Positions 1 through 10,995 of a stretch of DNA of 64,000 bases are shown one piece after another; within the stretch, counting starts at the first letter, position 1, and each line of letters begins with the position of its first letter. The position numbers and the translations under genes were made by a program. The DNA comes from Bacillus pumilus (GTDB lineage: Bacteria > Bacillota > Bacilli > Bacillales > Bacillaceae): positions 1,550,001-1,614,000 of the forward strand of contig NZ_CP046128.1 of assembly GCF_038738535.1 (NCBI RefSeq), given 5' to 3'. Under the pieces are notes generated by a model. That model ran no database searches, was not told where the DNA came from, and was given only the letters and a program-made list of their open reading frames with translations.

Positions 1-65
1 GGTTTGACAGCTTTTTGTTCGTTCTGCCGTTTTTATATTTACTGCTCGCAACGTTTGCCAGCTAA
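1..65 (+). CDS. cdsA: C-terminal end of CDP-diglyceride synthase (partial)
   Basis: Only the last 20 codons are present. The frame beginning at base 3 reads FDSFLFVLPFLYLLLATFAS and stops at TAA 63-65. This hydrophobic tail, containing an FDSxxFVLP-like stretch, resembles the last transmembrane segment of phosphatidate cytidylyltransferase. That enzyme makes CDP-diacylglycerol for phospholipid synthesis. In Bacillus the gene lies immediately upstream of dxr, as here. The call rests on synteny and a short tail, so it is moderately secure. Confidence 0.6.
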   Translation, partial: FDSFLFVLPFLYLLLATFAS

Positions 66-104
66 CCTCATAGAAACTTATTGAACGAGAGAAGGAGTGG
101 CAAT

Positions 105-1256
105 TTGAAATATATTTCGCTATTAGGCGCAACAGGATCAATCGGAGAACAAACATTAGATGTGATTAGGCAGCACCCAGACAAATTTAAGCTGAAAGCC
201 ATGACATTTGGCCGAAATGTAGATAAGGCCGTTCCAATCATAGAACAGTTTCAGCCTGAATTTGTCGGATGTTTAAGTGAAGAGACTTATCAGACGCTAA
301 AAGGTCATTCATTTGAATACGATGTCAAGATGGCTGCTGGTGATGAAGCCAACATCGAGGCAGCGACCTATGATGCAGTGGACGTTGTGGTCAATGCACT
401 TGTAGGAAGTGTTGGGCTTGTTCCAACATTAAAGGCCATTGAACAAAAAAAGACGATTGCACTCGCAAATAAGGAAACACTTGTCACAGCTGGTCATATA
501 GTAAAAGAGTACGCGAAAACATATGATGTACCTTTACTTCCTGTCGATAGTGAGCATTCCGCTATTTTTCAATGCCTGCAAGGTGAACAAGCTAAAAACA
601 TTGAACGCTTAATCGTGACAGCTTCAGGTGGTAGTTTCCGAGATAAAAAACGAACTGAACTTGAAGGTGTTACGGTTGAAGAAGCGCTGAACCACCCAAA
701 CTGGTCAATGGGAGCGAAAATTACCATTGATTCAGCGACGATGATGAATAAAGGGCTCGAGGTGATTGAGGCACATTGGTTGTTTGATATACCTTATGAA
801 CAAATTGATGTGCTGTTACATAAAGAGAGCATTATCCATTCGATGGTGGAATTTCACGACAAAAGCGTCATGGGTCAGTTAGGGACACCTGACATGAGAG
901 TGCCGATTCAATATGCACTCACATACCCTGACAGGGCGCCATTACCAGAAGCGAAATCATTGAACCTTTGGGAGATTGGACAATTGAATTTCCAAAAAGC
1001 GGATTTTGACAGGTATCGCTGCTTACATTTTGCTTATGAATCAGGTAAAATAGGAGGGACAATGCCTGCTGTGCTCAATGCAGCAAATGAAATGGCAGTT
1101 GATGCATTTCTGAAAGGCAAAGTAACGTTCCTGCAAATTGAAGAATTGATTGAAAAGGCACTAAATAGACATCATGTGATTTCAACGCCTAGTTTGCAAG
1201 ATATCCATGAAGTGGACAAAGATACACGAGACTTTGTTCAATCAATCCTCACATAA
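105..1256 (+). CDS. dxr: 1-deoxy-D-xylulose 5-phosphate reductoisomerase
   Basis: This enzyme catalyses the NADPH-dependent conversion of DXP to 2-C-methyl-D-erythritol 4-phosphate, the second step of the non-mevalonate isoprenoid pathway, in the cytosol. The N-terminal Rossmann motif GATGSIG is at residues 8-14. The central part carries the ALANKETLV and [11 protein letters not shown] segments with the metal-binding Asp and Glu, and ASGGSFR and HPNWSMG for substrate binding. I chose the TTG at 105 because GAAGGAGTGG (91-100) lies just upstream and the protein then has 383 residues and begins [12 protein letters not shown] like its relatives; the frame is open from 81. rasP follows after 6 bases, so the two are probably co-transcribed with cdsA. 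Confidence 0.96.
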   Translation: MKYISLLGATGSIGEQTLDVIRQHPDKFKLKAMTFGRNVDKAVPIIEQFQPEFVGCLSEETYQTLKGHSFEYDVKMAAGDEANIEAATYDAVDVVVNALVGSVGLVPTLKAIEQKKTIALANKETLVTAGHIVKEYAKTYDVPLLPVDSEHSAIFQCLQGEQAKNIERLIVTASGGSFRDKKRTELEGVTVEEALNHPNWSMGAKITIDSATMMNKGLEVIEAHWLFDIPYEQIDVLLHKESIIHSMVEFHDKSVMGQLGTPDMRVPIQYALTYPDRAPLPEAKSLNLWEIGQLNFQKADFDRYRCLHFAYESGKIGGTMPAVLNAANEMAVDAFLKGKVTFLQIEELIEKALNRHHVISTPSLQDIHEVDKDTRDFVQSILT

Positions 1257-1262
1257 GGTGGT

Positions 1263-2528
1263 ATGTTCGTGAATACAGTGATTGCGTTTATTATTATTTT
1301 TGGAACGCTCGTTTTTTTCCACGAGCTTGGCCATTTAATTATGGCGCAGCGAGCGGGGATTTTATGCCGCGAGTTCGCAATTGGTTTTGGGCCGAAGATT
1401 TTCTCCTTTAAACGAAAGGAAACCGTTTATACCATTAGACTTCTCCCTATTGGCGGATTTGTTAAAATGGCAGGAGAGGACCCTGAAGTCATTGAAATTA
1501 AACCAGGTCATACAGTGGGGCTCTTATTCAATGAGCAAAATGAAGTAGAAAAAATCATTTTAAATGACAAAGAAAAATATCCTGATGCACTTGTCATCGA
1601 AGTTGAGCAGATTGATTTAGATCATGCCATGAGAATCTCAGGATATGAAGCTGGAAATGAAGATACTTTGACTGGCTACAATGTCAGTCAAACAAGCTTT
1701 TATATTGCAGATGGTGAAGAAATTCAAATCGCACCATACAATCGTCAATTTGGATCAAAAACGGTATGGCAGCGTATTAAAGCGATCGCAGCTGGACCGA
1801 TTATGAACTTTATCCTGGCGTATGTGATTTTGGTTGCTTTAGGCTTTATTCAAGGGGTAACCGTTGATGATCCTGTACTCGGCAAGCTGACGAAAGACGG
1901 CCGAGCGGCAGAAGCTGGACTCATGCAGGGTGACCACATCGTGTCCATTAACGGGGATAAAATGAATTCTTGGACAGACGTCGTTCAAACCGTTCAAAAG
2001 AACCCTGAGAAAAAAATGAATGTCGTCATTGACCGAGACGGCAAAGAAAGCACTGTGCAGGTTGTACCAGAAGCTGTGAAAGCAGACGGAAAAAGCATTG
2101 GCCGTTTCGGATCTTATCCGCCAACGGAAAATGGATTTCTGAAGGTTATTTCATCCTCAGGAACGACTGTGATTTCAACAGCAGGACTGATTTTAACGAA
2201 CTTGCAAAAAATTGTCACAGGACAATTTTCACTAGATATGTTAGCGGGTCCTGTTGGGATCTATGACATGACAGGAGAAGTAGCCAAGCAAGGTGTGTTA
2301 ACATTAATGCAGTTTGCGGCGTTCCTTAGTATCAACTTAGGCATCGTGAATTTATTACCGATTCCTGCACTAGACGGAGGACGTTTACTATTCTTGTTTG
2401 TTGAAGCCATTCGTGGTAAACCAATTAATCGTGAGAAAGAAGCACTTGTTGTCTTTATCGGTGTTGCATTCCTCATGCTGTTAATGCTAGTGGTTACGTG
2501 GAATGACATCCAGCGATTATTTTTATAA
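1263..2528 (+). CDS. rasP: Site-2 intramembrane zinc protease RasP
   Basis: A 421-residue site-2-protease family membrane metalloprotease. It cleaves anti-sigma factors such as RsiW and clears signal-peptide remnants in B. subtilis. The zinc motif HELGH is at residues 20-24 within the first transmembrane segment, and the third metal ligand sits in PALDGGR near residue 370. A PDZ domain occupies roughly residues 200-270, after a membrane segment at about 180-200, and two more membrane segments end the protein. The ATG at 1263 follows AAGGTGG. The gene follows dxr almost without a gap and ends just before a terminator. Confidence 0.96.
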   Translation: MFVNTVIAFIIIFGTLVFFHELGHLIMAQRAGILCREFAIGFGPKIFSFKRKETVYTIRLLPIGGFVKMAGEDPEVIEIKPGHTVGLLFNEQNEVEKIILNDKEKYPDALVIEVEQIDLDHAMRISGYEAGNEDTLTGYNVSQTSFYIADGEEIQIAPYNRQFGSKTVWQRIKAIAAGPIMNFILAYVILVALGFIQGVTVDDPVLGKLTKDGRAAEAGLMQGDHIVSINGDKMNSWTDVVQTVQKNPEKKMNVVIDRDGKESTVQVVPEAVKADGKSIGRFGSYPPTENGFLKVISSSGTTVISTAGLILTNLQKIVTGQFSLDMLAGPVGIYDMTGEVAKQGVLTLMQFAAFLSINLGIVNLLPIPALDGGRLLFLFVEAIRGKPINREKEALVVFIGVAFLMLLMLVVTWNDIQRLFL

Positions 2529-2538
2529 AAACCAATGT

Positions 2539-2573
2539 CTCTTGTTTCTCATTACGGGAAACAAGAGTTTTTG
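2539..2573 (+). terminator. Rho-independent terminator after rasP
   Basis: A perfect 10-bp stem, CTCTTGTTTC (2539-2548) and GAAACAAGAG (2558-2567), is followed by TTTTTG. It ends the cdsA-dxr-rasP unit. Confidence 0.85.
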
Positions 2574-2608
2574 TGAGAAGTCCTATTTCATAAATGAGGT
2601 GTAACGAC

Positions 2609-4306
2609 ATGAGACAATCCCTGACTTTCATTCCAACTCTTCGAGAGGTGCCGGCAGATGCTGAGGCAAAAAGTCATCAGCTCTTAGTAAGAGCTGGGTT
2701 CATTAGACAAAATACAAGCGGAATCTATCATTATCTGCCGCTTGCTCATAAAGTCATCCAGCATATTCAATCCATTGTTCGCAAGGAAATGGAAAAGGCA
2801 GGAGCAGCTGAGCTGTTAATGCCAGTGCTGCAGCAGGCAGAAATGTGGCAAGAGTCAGGAAGATGGTATACATACGGTCCAGAATTGATGCGTATGAAAG
2901 ATCGTCATGGCCGCGAGTTCGCACTTGGCCCAACGCACGAAGAGGTGATCACATCACTCGTACGCAGCGAAGTAAAATCGTATAAGAAGCTTCCTTTAAC
3001 TCTTTATCAAATTCAATCAAAATTCCGCGATGAACAGAGACCGCGTTTTGGGCTGCTGCGCGGACGTGAATTTATTATGAAGGATGCGTACTCATTCCAT
3101 TCTTCACCAGAAAGCCTTGATGACACATACAACAAGATGTTTACAGCTTACTCCAATGTATTCTCAAAAGTAGGTCTTAATTTTAGACCAGTCATTGCAG
3201 ATTCTGGTGCAATGGGAGGAAAAGATACACATGAGTTTATGGCACTGTCAGAAGTAGGAGAAGATACAATTGCATACTCTGACACATCTTCCTATGCTGC
3301 GAACATTGAAATGGCTGAAGCTGTTTATCACGGAGAAGAAGCAAATCCTGCGGACTTCAAAGAACTTGAAAAAGTCCACACACCGCAAGTAAAAACGATT
3401 CAAGACATCGCTGGATTTTTAGAAGTTGATCCTTCTCTTTGTATCAAGTCTGTTTTGTTTAAAGCAGATGATGCGTATGTTCTAATCCTGACTAGAGGCG
3501 ACCATGAAGTAAATGATGTGAAAGTGAAAAACTTGGTAGGAGCACAGCTTGTAGAGCTTGCTACTCGCGAAGAAGTACTAGAAGTCATTGGAACAGAGCC
3601 TGGATTTGTTGGTCCAGTGAAGCTGGAAGCAGAAGTCGATATTTATGCCGACCTTGCGGTTAAAGGCATGACAAATGCTGTCGCAGGTGCAAACGAAGCG
3701 GATTATCACTATGTCAATGTCAATCCTGCGCGCGATGTGTCAGTGAAAGAATTCACAGACCTTCGTTTGATTCAAGAAGGAGACGTTTCTCCAGATGGAG
3801 AAGGCACAATCCAGTTTGCTAAGGGGATTGAAGTAGGACAAGTCTTTAAACTAGGCACTCGTTATTCTGAGTCAATGGATGCGACGTACCTGGATGAGAA
3901 TGGTCGAGCGCAGCCAATGATTATGGGCTGCTATGGTATCGGTATCTCCAGAACACTTTCAGCGATTGTTGAACAGCATCACGATGAGAAAGGAATCATT
4001 TGGCCGGAAGCTGTTGCGCCATATGATCTTCATCTCCTTGCATTAAATATGAAAAACGATGCTCAAAAAGAGCTCGCTGAAACGTTATACGAACGATTAG
4101 AAAATGAAGGCTTTGACGTACTTTTCGATGACCGCCAGGAGCGTGCCGGAGTGAAATTTGCAGACAGTGATTTAATTGGGCTGCCAATTCGCATTAGCTG
4201 CGGAAAACGTTCAGAAGAAGGCATTGTTGAAGTGAAGTTTAGAAAATCAGGTGAATCACATGAAGTATCTGTTGATGAGCTGATTTCATTTATACGCCAA
4301 GCATAA
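2609..4306 (+). CDS. proS: Prolyl-tRNA synthetase (bacterial type)
   Basis: Class II aminoacyl-tRNA synthetase that charges tRNA-Pro in the cytosol. It has 565 residues, the length of the bacterial form with an inserted editing (INS/YbaK-like) domain between catalytic motifs 2 and 3. Motif 2 lies around [23 protein letters not shown] and motif 3 around [13 protein letters not shown]. The insert runs roughly over residues 225-405, and the C-terminal anticodon-binding domain starts near 470. The start is the ATG at 2609 behind TGAGGTGT rather than an upstream in-frame start at 2594, because [15 protein letters not shown] matches the family N-terminus. It is a single gene between two hairpins. 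Confidence 0.97.
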   Translation: MRQSLTFIPTLREVPADAEAKSHQLLVRAGFIRQNTSGIYHYLPLAHKVIQHIQSIVRKEMEKAGAAELLMPVLQQAEMWQESGRWYTYGPELMRMKDRHGREFALGPTHEEVITSLVRSEVKSYKKLPLTLYQIQSKFRDEQRPRFGLLRGREFIMKDAYSFHSSPESLDDTYNKMFTAYSNVFSKVGLNFRPVIADSGAMGGKDTHEFMALSEVGEDTIAYSDTSSYAANIEMAEAVYHGEEANPADFKELEKVHTPQVKTIQDIAGFLEVDPSLCIKSVLFKADDAYVLILTRGDHEVNDVKVKNLVGAQLVELATREEVLEVIGTEPGFVGPVKLEAEVDIYADLAVKGMTNAVAGANEADYHYVNVNPARDVSVKEFTDLRLIQEGDVSPDGEGTIQFAKGIEVGQVFKLGTRYSESMDATYLDENGRAQPMIMGCYGIGISRTLSAIVEQHHDEKGIIWPEAVAPYDLHLLALNMKNDAQKELAETLYERLENEGFDVLFDDRQERAGVKFADSDLIGLPIRISCGKRSEEGIVEVKFRKSGESHEVSVDELISFIRQA

Positions 4307-4323
4307 AAACGAACAAAAAAATG

Positions 4324-4357
4324 AAGGTACCTCCTGTAGAAAAGAGGTACCTTTCTG
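4324..4357 (+). terminator. Hairpin after proS, probable terminator
   Basis: A perfect 10-bp inverted repeat, AAGGTACCTC (4324-4333) and GAGGTACCTT (4344-4353), is followed by only a short T-rich run (TCT). It lies between proS and polC and probably gives partial termination. Confidence 0.6.
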
Positions 4358-4380
4358 ATTGACAAAAGGAGGGTCCTGTC

Positions 4381-7300
4381 TTGGATGAACAATTACCGAT
4401 CACACGGCGGCAATTTCATATATTACTCAATCAGATTCAAATGACAGATGATGACCTCAGTCGTTACTTTGAAGAAGGAGAAATCGTCAAATTGACGGTG
4501 CATAAGGCGACGAAAACGTGGCATTTCCTTTTTAAATTTAAGGCGCTTCTGCCTTACAAGGTATATGCCATGTTTCTCAGCAGGCTGACAAATGCATTTT
4601 CTCATATTGCACAAGTCACTTGTACGATTGAAGTCAATGATCCAAACATCTCTGAAGAGCTCGTTCAATCGTATTGGTCACATTGTGTGGAAGAGCTTCA
4701 AGGAATTTCTCCTCCAATCATCAGCTTGCTTCAGCAGCAAAAACCATCGCTGTCTGGACATAAAATCATCATCAAAACGAAAAACGAAACAGAGGCTTTG
4801 GCCATCAAGAAGAAGTACAGCCCAATGCTCCAGGCTGCTTTTAAACAAGTGGGCTTTCCAGAGCTGCAATTCGATACAGAAATTTTTGTATCAGATCAAG
4901 AGATTCAGAAGTTCAGAGAACAAAAGCTTGCTGAAGATCAAGAAAGAGCGATGCAAGCCCTCACTGAGATGGAGAAGAAGGAAAGTGAGGAGCAGGATGA
5001 AGCTCCGTCTGGTCCTCTCATGATTGGCTATCAAATTAAAGACAATGAAGAAATTCGTACGCTTGATAGTATTATGGATGAGGAACGAAGAATCACCGTT
5101 CAAGGCTACGTATTCGATGCAGAAACGCGTGAGCTGAAAAGCGGCAGAACGCTTTGTATCTTTAAGATTACAGATTATACAAACAGTATTTTAATCAAAA
5201 TGTTTGCAAGAGAAAAAGAAGATGCCCAGCTGATGAAATCATTGAAAAAAGGCATGTGGGTCAAAGCAAGAGGAAGCATTCAAAACGATACGTTTGTCAG
5301 AGACCTTGTCATGATTGCCAATGACGTCAATGAAATGAAACCTCAGCTGAAAGAGGATACGGCACCTGAGGGTGAAAAACGTGTCGAGCTTCATTTGCAT
5401 TCCCCAATGAGCCAAATGGATGCTGTCACTGGCATTGGCAGGCTGGTGGAACAAGCAAAAAAATGGGGACATGAAGCGATTGCCCTGACGGATCATGCGG
5501 TTGTACAATCCTTCCCAGATGCGTATGCAGCAAGTAAAAAACATGACATCAAAATGATGTACGGTGTGGAAATCAACTTGGTCGACGACGGAGTACCCAT
5601 TGCCTATAATCCGGAGCACCGTTTGTTAGATGACGCGACGTATGTCGTATTTGACGTAGAGACAACTGGACTTTCAGCCGTTTATGACACGATCATTGAG
5701 CTGGCAGCAGTGAAAATAAAAGGCGGGGAAATCATTGACCGCTTTGAGGCATTTGCAAATCCTCATCACCCATTATCAGCGACAACGATCGAATTAACGG
5801 GTATTACGGATGATATGGTCAGAGATGCTCCAGATGTCGTCGATGTCGTGCGCGATTTCAAAGAATGGATTGGACAAGATATCCTTGTTGCGCACAATGC
5901 AAGCTTTGATATGGGCTTTTTAAATGCAGCGTACAAACGCCTGTTAAAAACAGATAAAGCGTCAAACCCTGTGATTGATACACTTGAACTCGGCCGATTT
6001 CTTTACCCTGAATTTAAAAATCACCGGCTGAACACACTTTGTAAAAAGTTCGATATAGAACTGACGCAGCATCACCGGGCCATTTACGATGCAGAGGCGA
6101 CAGGCTACCTCATGCTGAAGATGCTAAAAGATGCGGCTGAAAAAGGAATTGCCTATCACGATCAATTGAATGAAAACATGGGTCAGTCTAATGCCTACCA
6201 GCGCTCACGTCCTCACCATGCCATTCTGATCGCACAAAATGAGACCGGTCTGAAAAATTTATTCAAACTTGTTTCTCTTTCTCATATTCATTATTTCTAC
6301 CGGGTGCCGCGCATTCCGCGCTCACAGCTTGAGAAATATCGAGAAGGTTTAATTATCGGGTCTGCCTGTGATAAGGGTGAGGTCTTTGAAGGGATGATGC
6401 AAAAATCACCTGATGAGGTGGAAGACATTGCAGCATTTTACGACTATTTAGAAGTTCATCCGCCAGAAGTGTATCAGCATCTGCTGCAGCTGGAGCTTGT
6501 TCGAGATGAACGTGCGTTAAAAGAAATCATCACAAACATTGTGAAGCTTGGCGAAAAGCTCAATAAACCAGTCGTGGCAACTGGAAATGTGCATTATCTG
6601 CATCCAGAAGACAAAATTTATCGTAAAATCTTAATTTCATCACAGGGTGGAGCAAATCCGCTTAACCGTCACGAACTGCCAAAAGTTCATTTTAGAACGA
6701 CAGATGAAATGCTTGAAGCATTCTCCTTCCTAGGAGACGAAAAAGCGAAAGAGATCGTCGTGGCGAATACGAAAAAAGTATCTGAGATGGTCGAAAGCAT
6801 TAAACCAATCAAAGATGACCTATACACACCAAAAATTGAAGGTGCAGATGAAGAAATACGGGAAATGAGCTATCAAATGGCGCGCAGCATCTACGGAGAT
6901 GATTTGCCGAAAATTGTAGAAGACCGTATTGAGAAAGAATTAAAAAGTATTATCGGCCATGGATTCGCCGTTATTTACTTAATCTCTCATAAGCTTGTAA
7001 AGAAATCACTTGATGATGGATATCTTGTTGGTTCAAGGGGATCTGTCGGCTCATCTCTTGTTGCAACATTAACAGAGATTACCGAAGTGAACCCACTTGC
7101 CCCGCATTATGTATGTCCAAGCTGTAAGCATTCAGAGTTCTTTAATGACGGATCTGTTGGTTCAGGCTTTGATCTTCCTGACAAAAACTGCCCAGAATGT
7201 GGTACGCCGTACAAAAAAGACGGACATGATATTCCGTTTGAAACGTTCTTAGGTTTTAAAGGAGACAAAGTCCCTGATATCGACTTGAACTTCTCAGGTG

Positions 7301-8694
7301 AATATCAGCCGATTGCACATAACTATACGAAAGAGCTGTTTGGTGAAGAGTATGTATACCGAGCAGGTACGATTGGTACTGTTGCAGAAAAAACAGCTTA
7401 TGGTTACGTGAAAGGCTACGCAGGAGATCATAATCTTCATATGAGGGGCGCAGAAATCGACCGGCTTGTCCAAGGCTGTACAGGGGTCAAACGGACAACG
7501 GGCCAGCACCCAGGCGGTATTATCGTAGTGCCGGATTATATGGACATTTATGATTTCTCACCAATTCAATATCCAGCAGATGCGACAGGTTCTGATTGGA
7601 AAACGACGCATTTTGATTTCCATTCAATCCATGACAACTTGCTCAAGCTGGATATACTAGGGCACGATGATCCAACGGTTATTCGTATGCTTCAGGATTT
7701 AAGCGGAATTGATCCAAAAACGATTCCAACAGACGATCCTGAAGTAATGAAAATTTTCCAAGGAACAGAGCCTCTAGGTGTAACAGAAGAGCAAATTGGC
7801 TGTAAAACAGGTACACTCGGTATTCCGGAGTTTGGGACAAGGTTTGTTCGGCAAATGCTTGAGGATACAAAACCAACGACCTTCTCAGAGCTCGTTCAGA
7901 TCTCTGGACTATCACACGGGACGGATGTATGGCTCGGAAACGCGCAAGAGCTCATTCACAATAAAACGTGTGAACTAAGTGAAGTGATTGGGTGCCGTGA
8001 CGATATTATGGTCTATCTCATCTATCAGGGCTTAGAGCCGTCACTCGCATTTAAAATCATGGAGTCTGTTCGTAAAGGAAAGGGGCTTCCCCCTGAATGG
8101 GAAGAAGAAATGAAGAATAATAATGTACCGAACTGGTATATTGATTCTTGTAAAAAGATCAAATACATGTTCCCTAAGGCCCACGCAGCTGCTTACGTAT
8201 TAATGGCTGTACGGATCGCCTACTTCAAGGTGCATCATGCACTTTTATACTATGCGGCTTACTTTACCGTTCGTGCAGATGACTTTGATATCGAAACAAT
8301 GACAAAAGGATCGAATGCGATTCGAGCAGTCATGGACGATATTAACTCAAAAGGTCTAGATGCATCACCGAAAGAAAAGAACCTATTAACTGTACTAGAG
8401 CTTGCGCTTGAAATGTGTGAAAGAGGCTACCATTTCAAAAAAGTGGACCTCTACCGATCAAGTGCAACAGAGTTTATCATTGATGGAGATGGATTAATTC
8501 CGCCATTCAACTCGATCCCTGGACTCGGAACAAACGTTGCGTTAAATATTGTTCGCGCACGACAAGACGGGGAATTCCTTTCAAAAGAAGATTTACAAAA
8601 ACGCGGAAAAGTGTCGAAAACGATCCTAGAATATTTAGATCGTCAAGGCTGCTTAGAAGCACTTCCCGATCAAAACCAGCTTTCTTTGTTTTAA
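4381..8694 (+). CDS. polC: DNA polymerase III alpha subunit, PolC type
   Basis: Replicative DNA polymerase of low-GC Gram-positives, 1437 residues, with its own 3'-5' proofreading exonuclease. Domains in order: an N-terminal domain (about 1-200); an OB fold (about 225-320, around [11 protein letters not shown]); a PHP domain starting at [18 protein letters not shown] (near 335) and interrupted by the exonuclease, which begins at VFDVETTG (near 423) and includes [12 protein letters not shown]; a zinc-binding segment with paired Cys (CPSCK and CPECG, about 912-940); the polymerase palm with [13 protein letters not shown] (near 967); and a C-terminal helix-hairpin-helix and tail. The protein ends in QLSLF, a beta-clamp-binding-like motif. 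The start is TTG at 4381 behind AAAGGAGGG. Confidence 0.98.
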   Translation: MDEQLPITRRQFHILLNQIQMTDDDLSRYFEEGEIVKLTVHKATKTWHFLFKFKALLPYKVYAMFLSRLTNAFSHIAQVTCTIEVNDPNISEELVQSYWSHCVEELQGISPPIISLLQQQKPSLSGHKIIIKTKNETEALAIKKKYSPMLQAAFKQVGFPELQFDTEIFVSDQEIQKFREQKLAEDQERAMQALTEMEKKESEEQDEAPSGPLMIGYQIKDNEEIRTLDSIMDEERRITVQGYVFDAETRELKSGRTLCIFKITDYTNSILIKMFAREKEDAQLMKSLKKGMWVKARGSIQNDTFVRDLVMIANDVNEMKPQLKEDTAPEGEKRVELHLHSPMSQMDAVTGIGRLVEQAKKWGHEAIALTDHAVVQSFPDAYAASKKHDIKMMYGVEINLVDDGVPIAYNPEHRLLDDATYVVFDVETTGLSAVYDTIIELAAVKIKGGEIIDRFEAFANPHHPLSATTIELTGITDDMVRDAPDVVDVVRDFKEWIGQDILVAHNASFDMGFLNAAYKRLLKTDKASNPVIDTLELGRFLYPEFKNHRLNTLCKKFDIELTQHHRAIYDAEATGYLMLKMLKDAAEKGIAYHDQLNENMGQSNAYQRSRPHHAILIAQNETGLKNLFKLVSLSHIHYFYRVPRIPRSQLEKYREGLIIGSACDKGEVFEGMMQKSPDEVEDIAAFYDYLEVHPPEVYQHLLQLELVRDERALKEIITNIVKLGEKLNKPVVATGNVHYLHPEDKIYRKILISSQGGANPLNRHELPKVHFRTTDEMLEAFSFLGDEKAKEIVVANTKKVSEMVESIKPIKDDLYTPKIEGADEEIREMSYQMARSIYGDDLPKIVEDRIEKELKSIIGHGFAVIYLISHKLVKKSLDDGYLVGSRGSVGSSLVATLTEITEVNPLAPHYVCPSCKHSEFFNDGSVGSGFDLPDKNCPECGTPYKKDGHDIPFETFLGFKGDKVPDIDLNFSGEYQPIAHNYTKELFGEEYVYRAGTIGTVAEKTAYGYVKGYAGDHNLHMRGAEIDRLVQGCTGVKRTTGQHPGGIIVVPDYMDIYDFSPIQYPADATGSDWKTTHFDFHSIHDNLLKLDILGHDDPTVIRMLQDLSGIDPKTIPTDDPEVMKIFQGTEPLGVTEEQIGCKTGTLGIPEFGTRFVRQMLEDTKPTTFSELVQISGLSHGTDVWLGNAQELIHNKTCELSEVIGCRDDIMVYLIYQGLEPSLAFKIMESVRKGKGLPPEWEEEMKNNNVPNWYIDSCKKIKYMFPKAHAAAYVLMAVRIAYFKVHHALLYYAAYFTVRADDFDIETMTKGSNAIRAVMDDINSKGLDASPKEKNLLTVLELALEMCERGYHFKKVDLYRSSATEFIIDGDGLIPPFNSIPGLGTNVALNIVRARQDGEFLSKEDLQKRGKVSKTILEYLDRQGCLEALPDQNQLSLF

Positions 8695-8705
8695 TGCGAT
8701 TCATG

Positions 8706-8737
8706 AAGAGCGTCCTTAAAGGGGCGTTCTTTTTTTC
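8706..8737 (+). terminator. Rho-independent terminator after polC
   Basis: AAGAGCGTCC (8706-8715) pairs with GGGGCGTTCTT, allowing G-T pairs, and is followed by a run of T. It separates polC from the accessory hydrolase island. Confidence 0.8.
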
Positions 8738-9114
8738 ATATACAATAATTTTATTATGTTAACTAATAAAGATTTTCCACCAAATGGAATCATTTTCTTA
8801 TTCATTCATATACCTTGATTTAACGTGATGTTTTAAGAGAAGAGATTGTATGTCATTCTTTCTACCCAAATAGAGCAAAAAAGAGAATTTCGCCGTCTGA
8901 AATGTTCTCATGCGACATATGATCATTCTGGGTACAGTCACAAAAAGAATCAAGAGAAAAAACCTTCGATGAGCGTAAAGCTGATTGCTGTTTACTATGC
9001 TTATTTTTGAAACGTATTTGATTCTTTTCAAAACTGTTCAAATCACGTTCTGAATAAAAGGAGGTGGCTTGTCTATTCATGTTTGACTAAAAAGAAGGAG
9101 TGAGTCATACGGAA
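8738..9114 (+). other. Intergenic region ahead of the hydrolase island
   Basis: About 370 AT-rich bases without a convincing gene. It contains a hairpin, GAGAATTTC (8883-8891) with GAAATGTTCTC (8899-8909), broken by one bulged G. It also has a strong ribosome-binding site, AAAAGGAGGTGG (9056-9067), that serves only a three-codon frame, ATG TTT GAC TAA (9079-9090). A second site, AAGAAGGAG (9092-9100), serves the GH9 gene. I found no good sigma-A promoter and no catabolite-response element matching the usual consensus, although the GH9 promoter must lie somewhere here. Open frames on the minus strand (8798-9080) look non-coding. Confidence 0.5.
9079..9090 (+). other. Three-codon mini-ORF with strong ribosome-binding site
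   Basis: ATG TTT GAC TAA sits 11 bases after AAAAGGAGGTGG, the best ribosome-binding site in the region. The GH9 ribosome-binding site begins one base after the stop. It may be a leader peptide coupling translation to GH9, or the scar of a lost signal-peptide start. Both are inference. Confidence 0.35.
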
Positions 9115-10965
9115 ATGGCATCTTATAATTATGTAGAGGTTCTTCAAAAATCCTTGTTGTTTTATGAAGCGCAGCGGTCTGGAAAGCTTCCCGAAAGCAG
9201 CCGTCTCAACTGGCGGGGAGATTCTGGACTAGAGGACGGGAAGGATGTAGGGCATGATTTAACTGGCGGCTGGTATGACGCAGGTGATCATGTGAAATTT
9301 GGGCTTCCGATGGCCTACTCAGCAGCTGTGCTTGCATGGACAGTATATGAATACCGAGAAGCCTATGAAGAGGCAGAACTGCTAGATGACATCCTCGATC
9401 AAATCAGGTGGACAACGGATTATTTTTTGAAAGCACATACAGGTCCGAACGAGTTTTGGGCGCAGGTAGGTGATGGGAACGCCGATCATGCTTGGTGGGG
9501 ACCGGCAGAAGTGATGCCGATGAGCCGGCCAGCTTTTAAAATTGATGAAAATTGTCCAGGAACAGAAGTAGCCGCACAAACTGCTGCAGCTTTAGCAGCG
9601 GGTTCTATCATTTTTAAAGAGACAGATGCCCCTTATGCAGCAAAGCTTCTGACCCACGCGAAACAGCTTTATGCATTTGCTGACAGGTATCGCGGCGAGT
9701 ATACAGATTGTGTCACAAACGCTCAGCCGTTTTACAACTCCTGGAGCGGCTATATTGATGAACTCATTTGGGGCGGAATCTGGCTGTACTTGGCAACAAA
9801 TGAAGAGACCTATTTAAATCAAGCACTAAAAGCAGTAGAAGAATGGCCAAAGGATTGGGATTATACGTTTACCATGTCATGGGACAATACTTTCTTCGCT
9901 TCACAAATCTTACTCGCAAGAATCACGAAGGAGAATAGATTTATAGAATCGACAGAGCGTAACCTCGATTACTGGACCACAGGTCTTGTTCAAAATGGAA
10001 AAGTCGAAAGAATCACTTATACGCCTGGCGGTTTGGCATGGCTAGATCAATGGGGATCGCTTCGTTATACAGCAAATGCAGCATTTTTAGCCTTTGTCTA
10101 TGCTGATTGGGTTTCAGATGAAGAAAAAAAGAATCGATATCAAACGTTTGCGATCAAGCAAACTCACTATATGCTAGGTGATAATCCGCTAAATAGAAGC
10201 TATGTCGTTGGGTTTGGCCAGAACCCGCCGAAGCATCCACACCATCGAACTGCACATGGCTCATGGTCTAACCAGCTGACAAATCCTCCGTATCATCGGC
10301 ACACTCTTTATGGAGCGCTTGTTGGTGGGCCTAATGCACAGGATCAATATGACGATGACATCTCTGATTATGTATCAAACGAGGTGGCGACGGACTATAA
10401 TGCCGCCTTTACTGGAAATATAGCCAAAATGGTGCAGCTGTTTGGAAAGGGGCAATCTAAGCTTCCAAATTTCCCGCCTAAAGAACAGGCTCAGGATGAG
10501 TTTTTTGTAGAGGCAGCTCTGATGAATAACGATACAACATCAACTCAGGTGAAGGCGGTTCTATACAATCGTTCCGGCTGGCCGGCAAGAAGCAGTCAAA
10601 CGCTGTCCTTTAGATATTATGTCAATCTAAGTGAGGTCTTTGCAAAGGGATTCACTGAAAAAGATATTCAAGTGACAGCAGCCTACAATGAAGGCGCTTC
10701 CTTATCTCCGCTGAAGGTATATGACGCATCAGCCCACGTATATTATGCAGAAATTGATTTTACGGGCTTAGCTATTTTTCCTGGAGGAGAATCAGAGCAT
10801 AAGAAGGAAATACAATTTCGATTATCTGCACCAAATGGGGCGATTATATGGGATGCCTCAAATGATTATTCCTTTCAAGGCTTAACATCTAATATGCAAA
10901 AAACAGCGAGGATTCCTGTTTTTGATGATGGTGCTTTGGTATTTGGTGCACTTCCAGACAAATAA
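9115..10965 (+). CDS. GH9 endoglucanase with CBM3c module, no signal peptide
   Basis: Cellulase of glycoside hydrolase family 9, expected to cut internal beta-1,4-glucosidic bonds of cellulose by inversion. The catalytic domain spans roughly residues 3-450. It carries the DAGDHVKFGLPMA motif (near residue 55) with the catalytic-base Asp pair, and NEVATDYNAAF (near 421) with the catalytic acid Glu. A family 3c carbohydrate-binding module follows from about 461 to the end (NRSGWPARSSQTLSFRYYVN and the closing ALVFGALPDK). The protein starts MASYNYVEVLQKSLLFYEAQ, which is where the mature enzyme normally begins; no hydrophobic leader precedes it and a stop lies in frame at 9088-9090. The start is either the ATG at 9115, 14 bases after AAGAAGGAG, or the GTG at 9100, which overlaps that site. 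Secreted relatives have a leader. It heads the GH9-GH48 pair. Confidence 0.93.
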   Translation: MASYNYVEVLQKSLLFYEAQRSGKLPESSRLNWRGDSGLEDGKDVGHDLTGGWYDAGDHVKFGLPMAYSAAVLAWTVYEYREAYEEAELLDDILDQIRWTTDYFLKAHTGPNEFWAQVGDGNADHAWWGPAEVMPMSRPAFKIDENCPGTEVAAQTAAALAAGSIIFKETDAPYAAKLLTHAKQLYAFADRYRGEYTDCVTNAQPFYNSWSGYIDELIWGGIWLYLATNEETYLNQALKAVEEWPKDWDYTFTMSWDNTFFASQILLARITKENRFIESTERNLDYWTTGLVQNGKVERITYTPGGLAWLDQWGSLRYTANAAFLAFVYADWVSDEEKKNRYQTFAIKQTHYMLGDNPLNRSYVVGFGQNPPKHPHHRTAHGSWSNQLTNPPYHRHTLYGALVGGPNAQDQYDDDISDYVSNEVATDYNAAFTGNIAKMVQLFGKGQSKLPNFPPKEQAQDEFFVEAALMNNDTTSTQVKAVLYNRSGWPARSSQTLSFRYYVNLSEVFAKGFTEKDIQVTAAYNEGASLSPLKVYDASAHVYYAEIDFTGLAIFPGGESEHKKEIQFRLSAPNGAIIWDASNDYSFQGLTSNMQKTARIPVFDDGALVFGALPDK

Positions 10966-10995
10966 AAATCAAGATTTATTGAAAGGGTGAAGGAC

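Noticed and set aside
2261..2509. Minus-strand open frame within rasP, and similar antisense frames throughout the window
   Set aside because: They mirror highly conserved genes on the + strand and have no independent signals.
2574..2608. T-box riboswitch ahead of proS
   Set aside because: Only about 35 bases lie between the rasP terminator and proS, too short for a T-box, and no T-box core sequence is seen.
4592..5023. 143-codon forward frame inside polC
   Set aside because: It lies out of frame within the conserved polC N-terminal region and has Lys/Arg/Ser-rich, motif-free sequence.
8990..9035. Catabolite-response element near TGAAACGTATTTGA
   Set aside because: The central CG and the spacing do not fit the cre consensus; one base is missing in the left half.
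8798..9080. Overlapping minus-strand open frames of 72-77 codons in the polC-GH9 gap
   Set aside because: They have no convincing ribosome-binding site, no recognisable motif, and Arg/Phe/Ser-rich content typical of antisense readings of AT-rich DNA.
8738..9100. A frameshifted signal peptide for the GH9 enzyme upstream of 9115
   Set aside because: All three forward frames were read. None gives a basic start followed by a long hydrophobic run joined to the GH9 frame; only MSVKLIAVYYAYF and MFD appear, both closed by stops.
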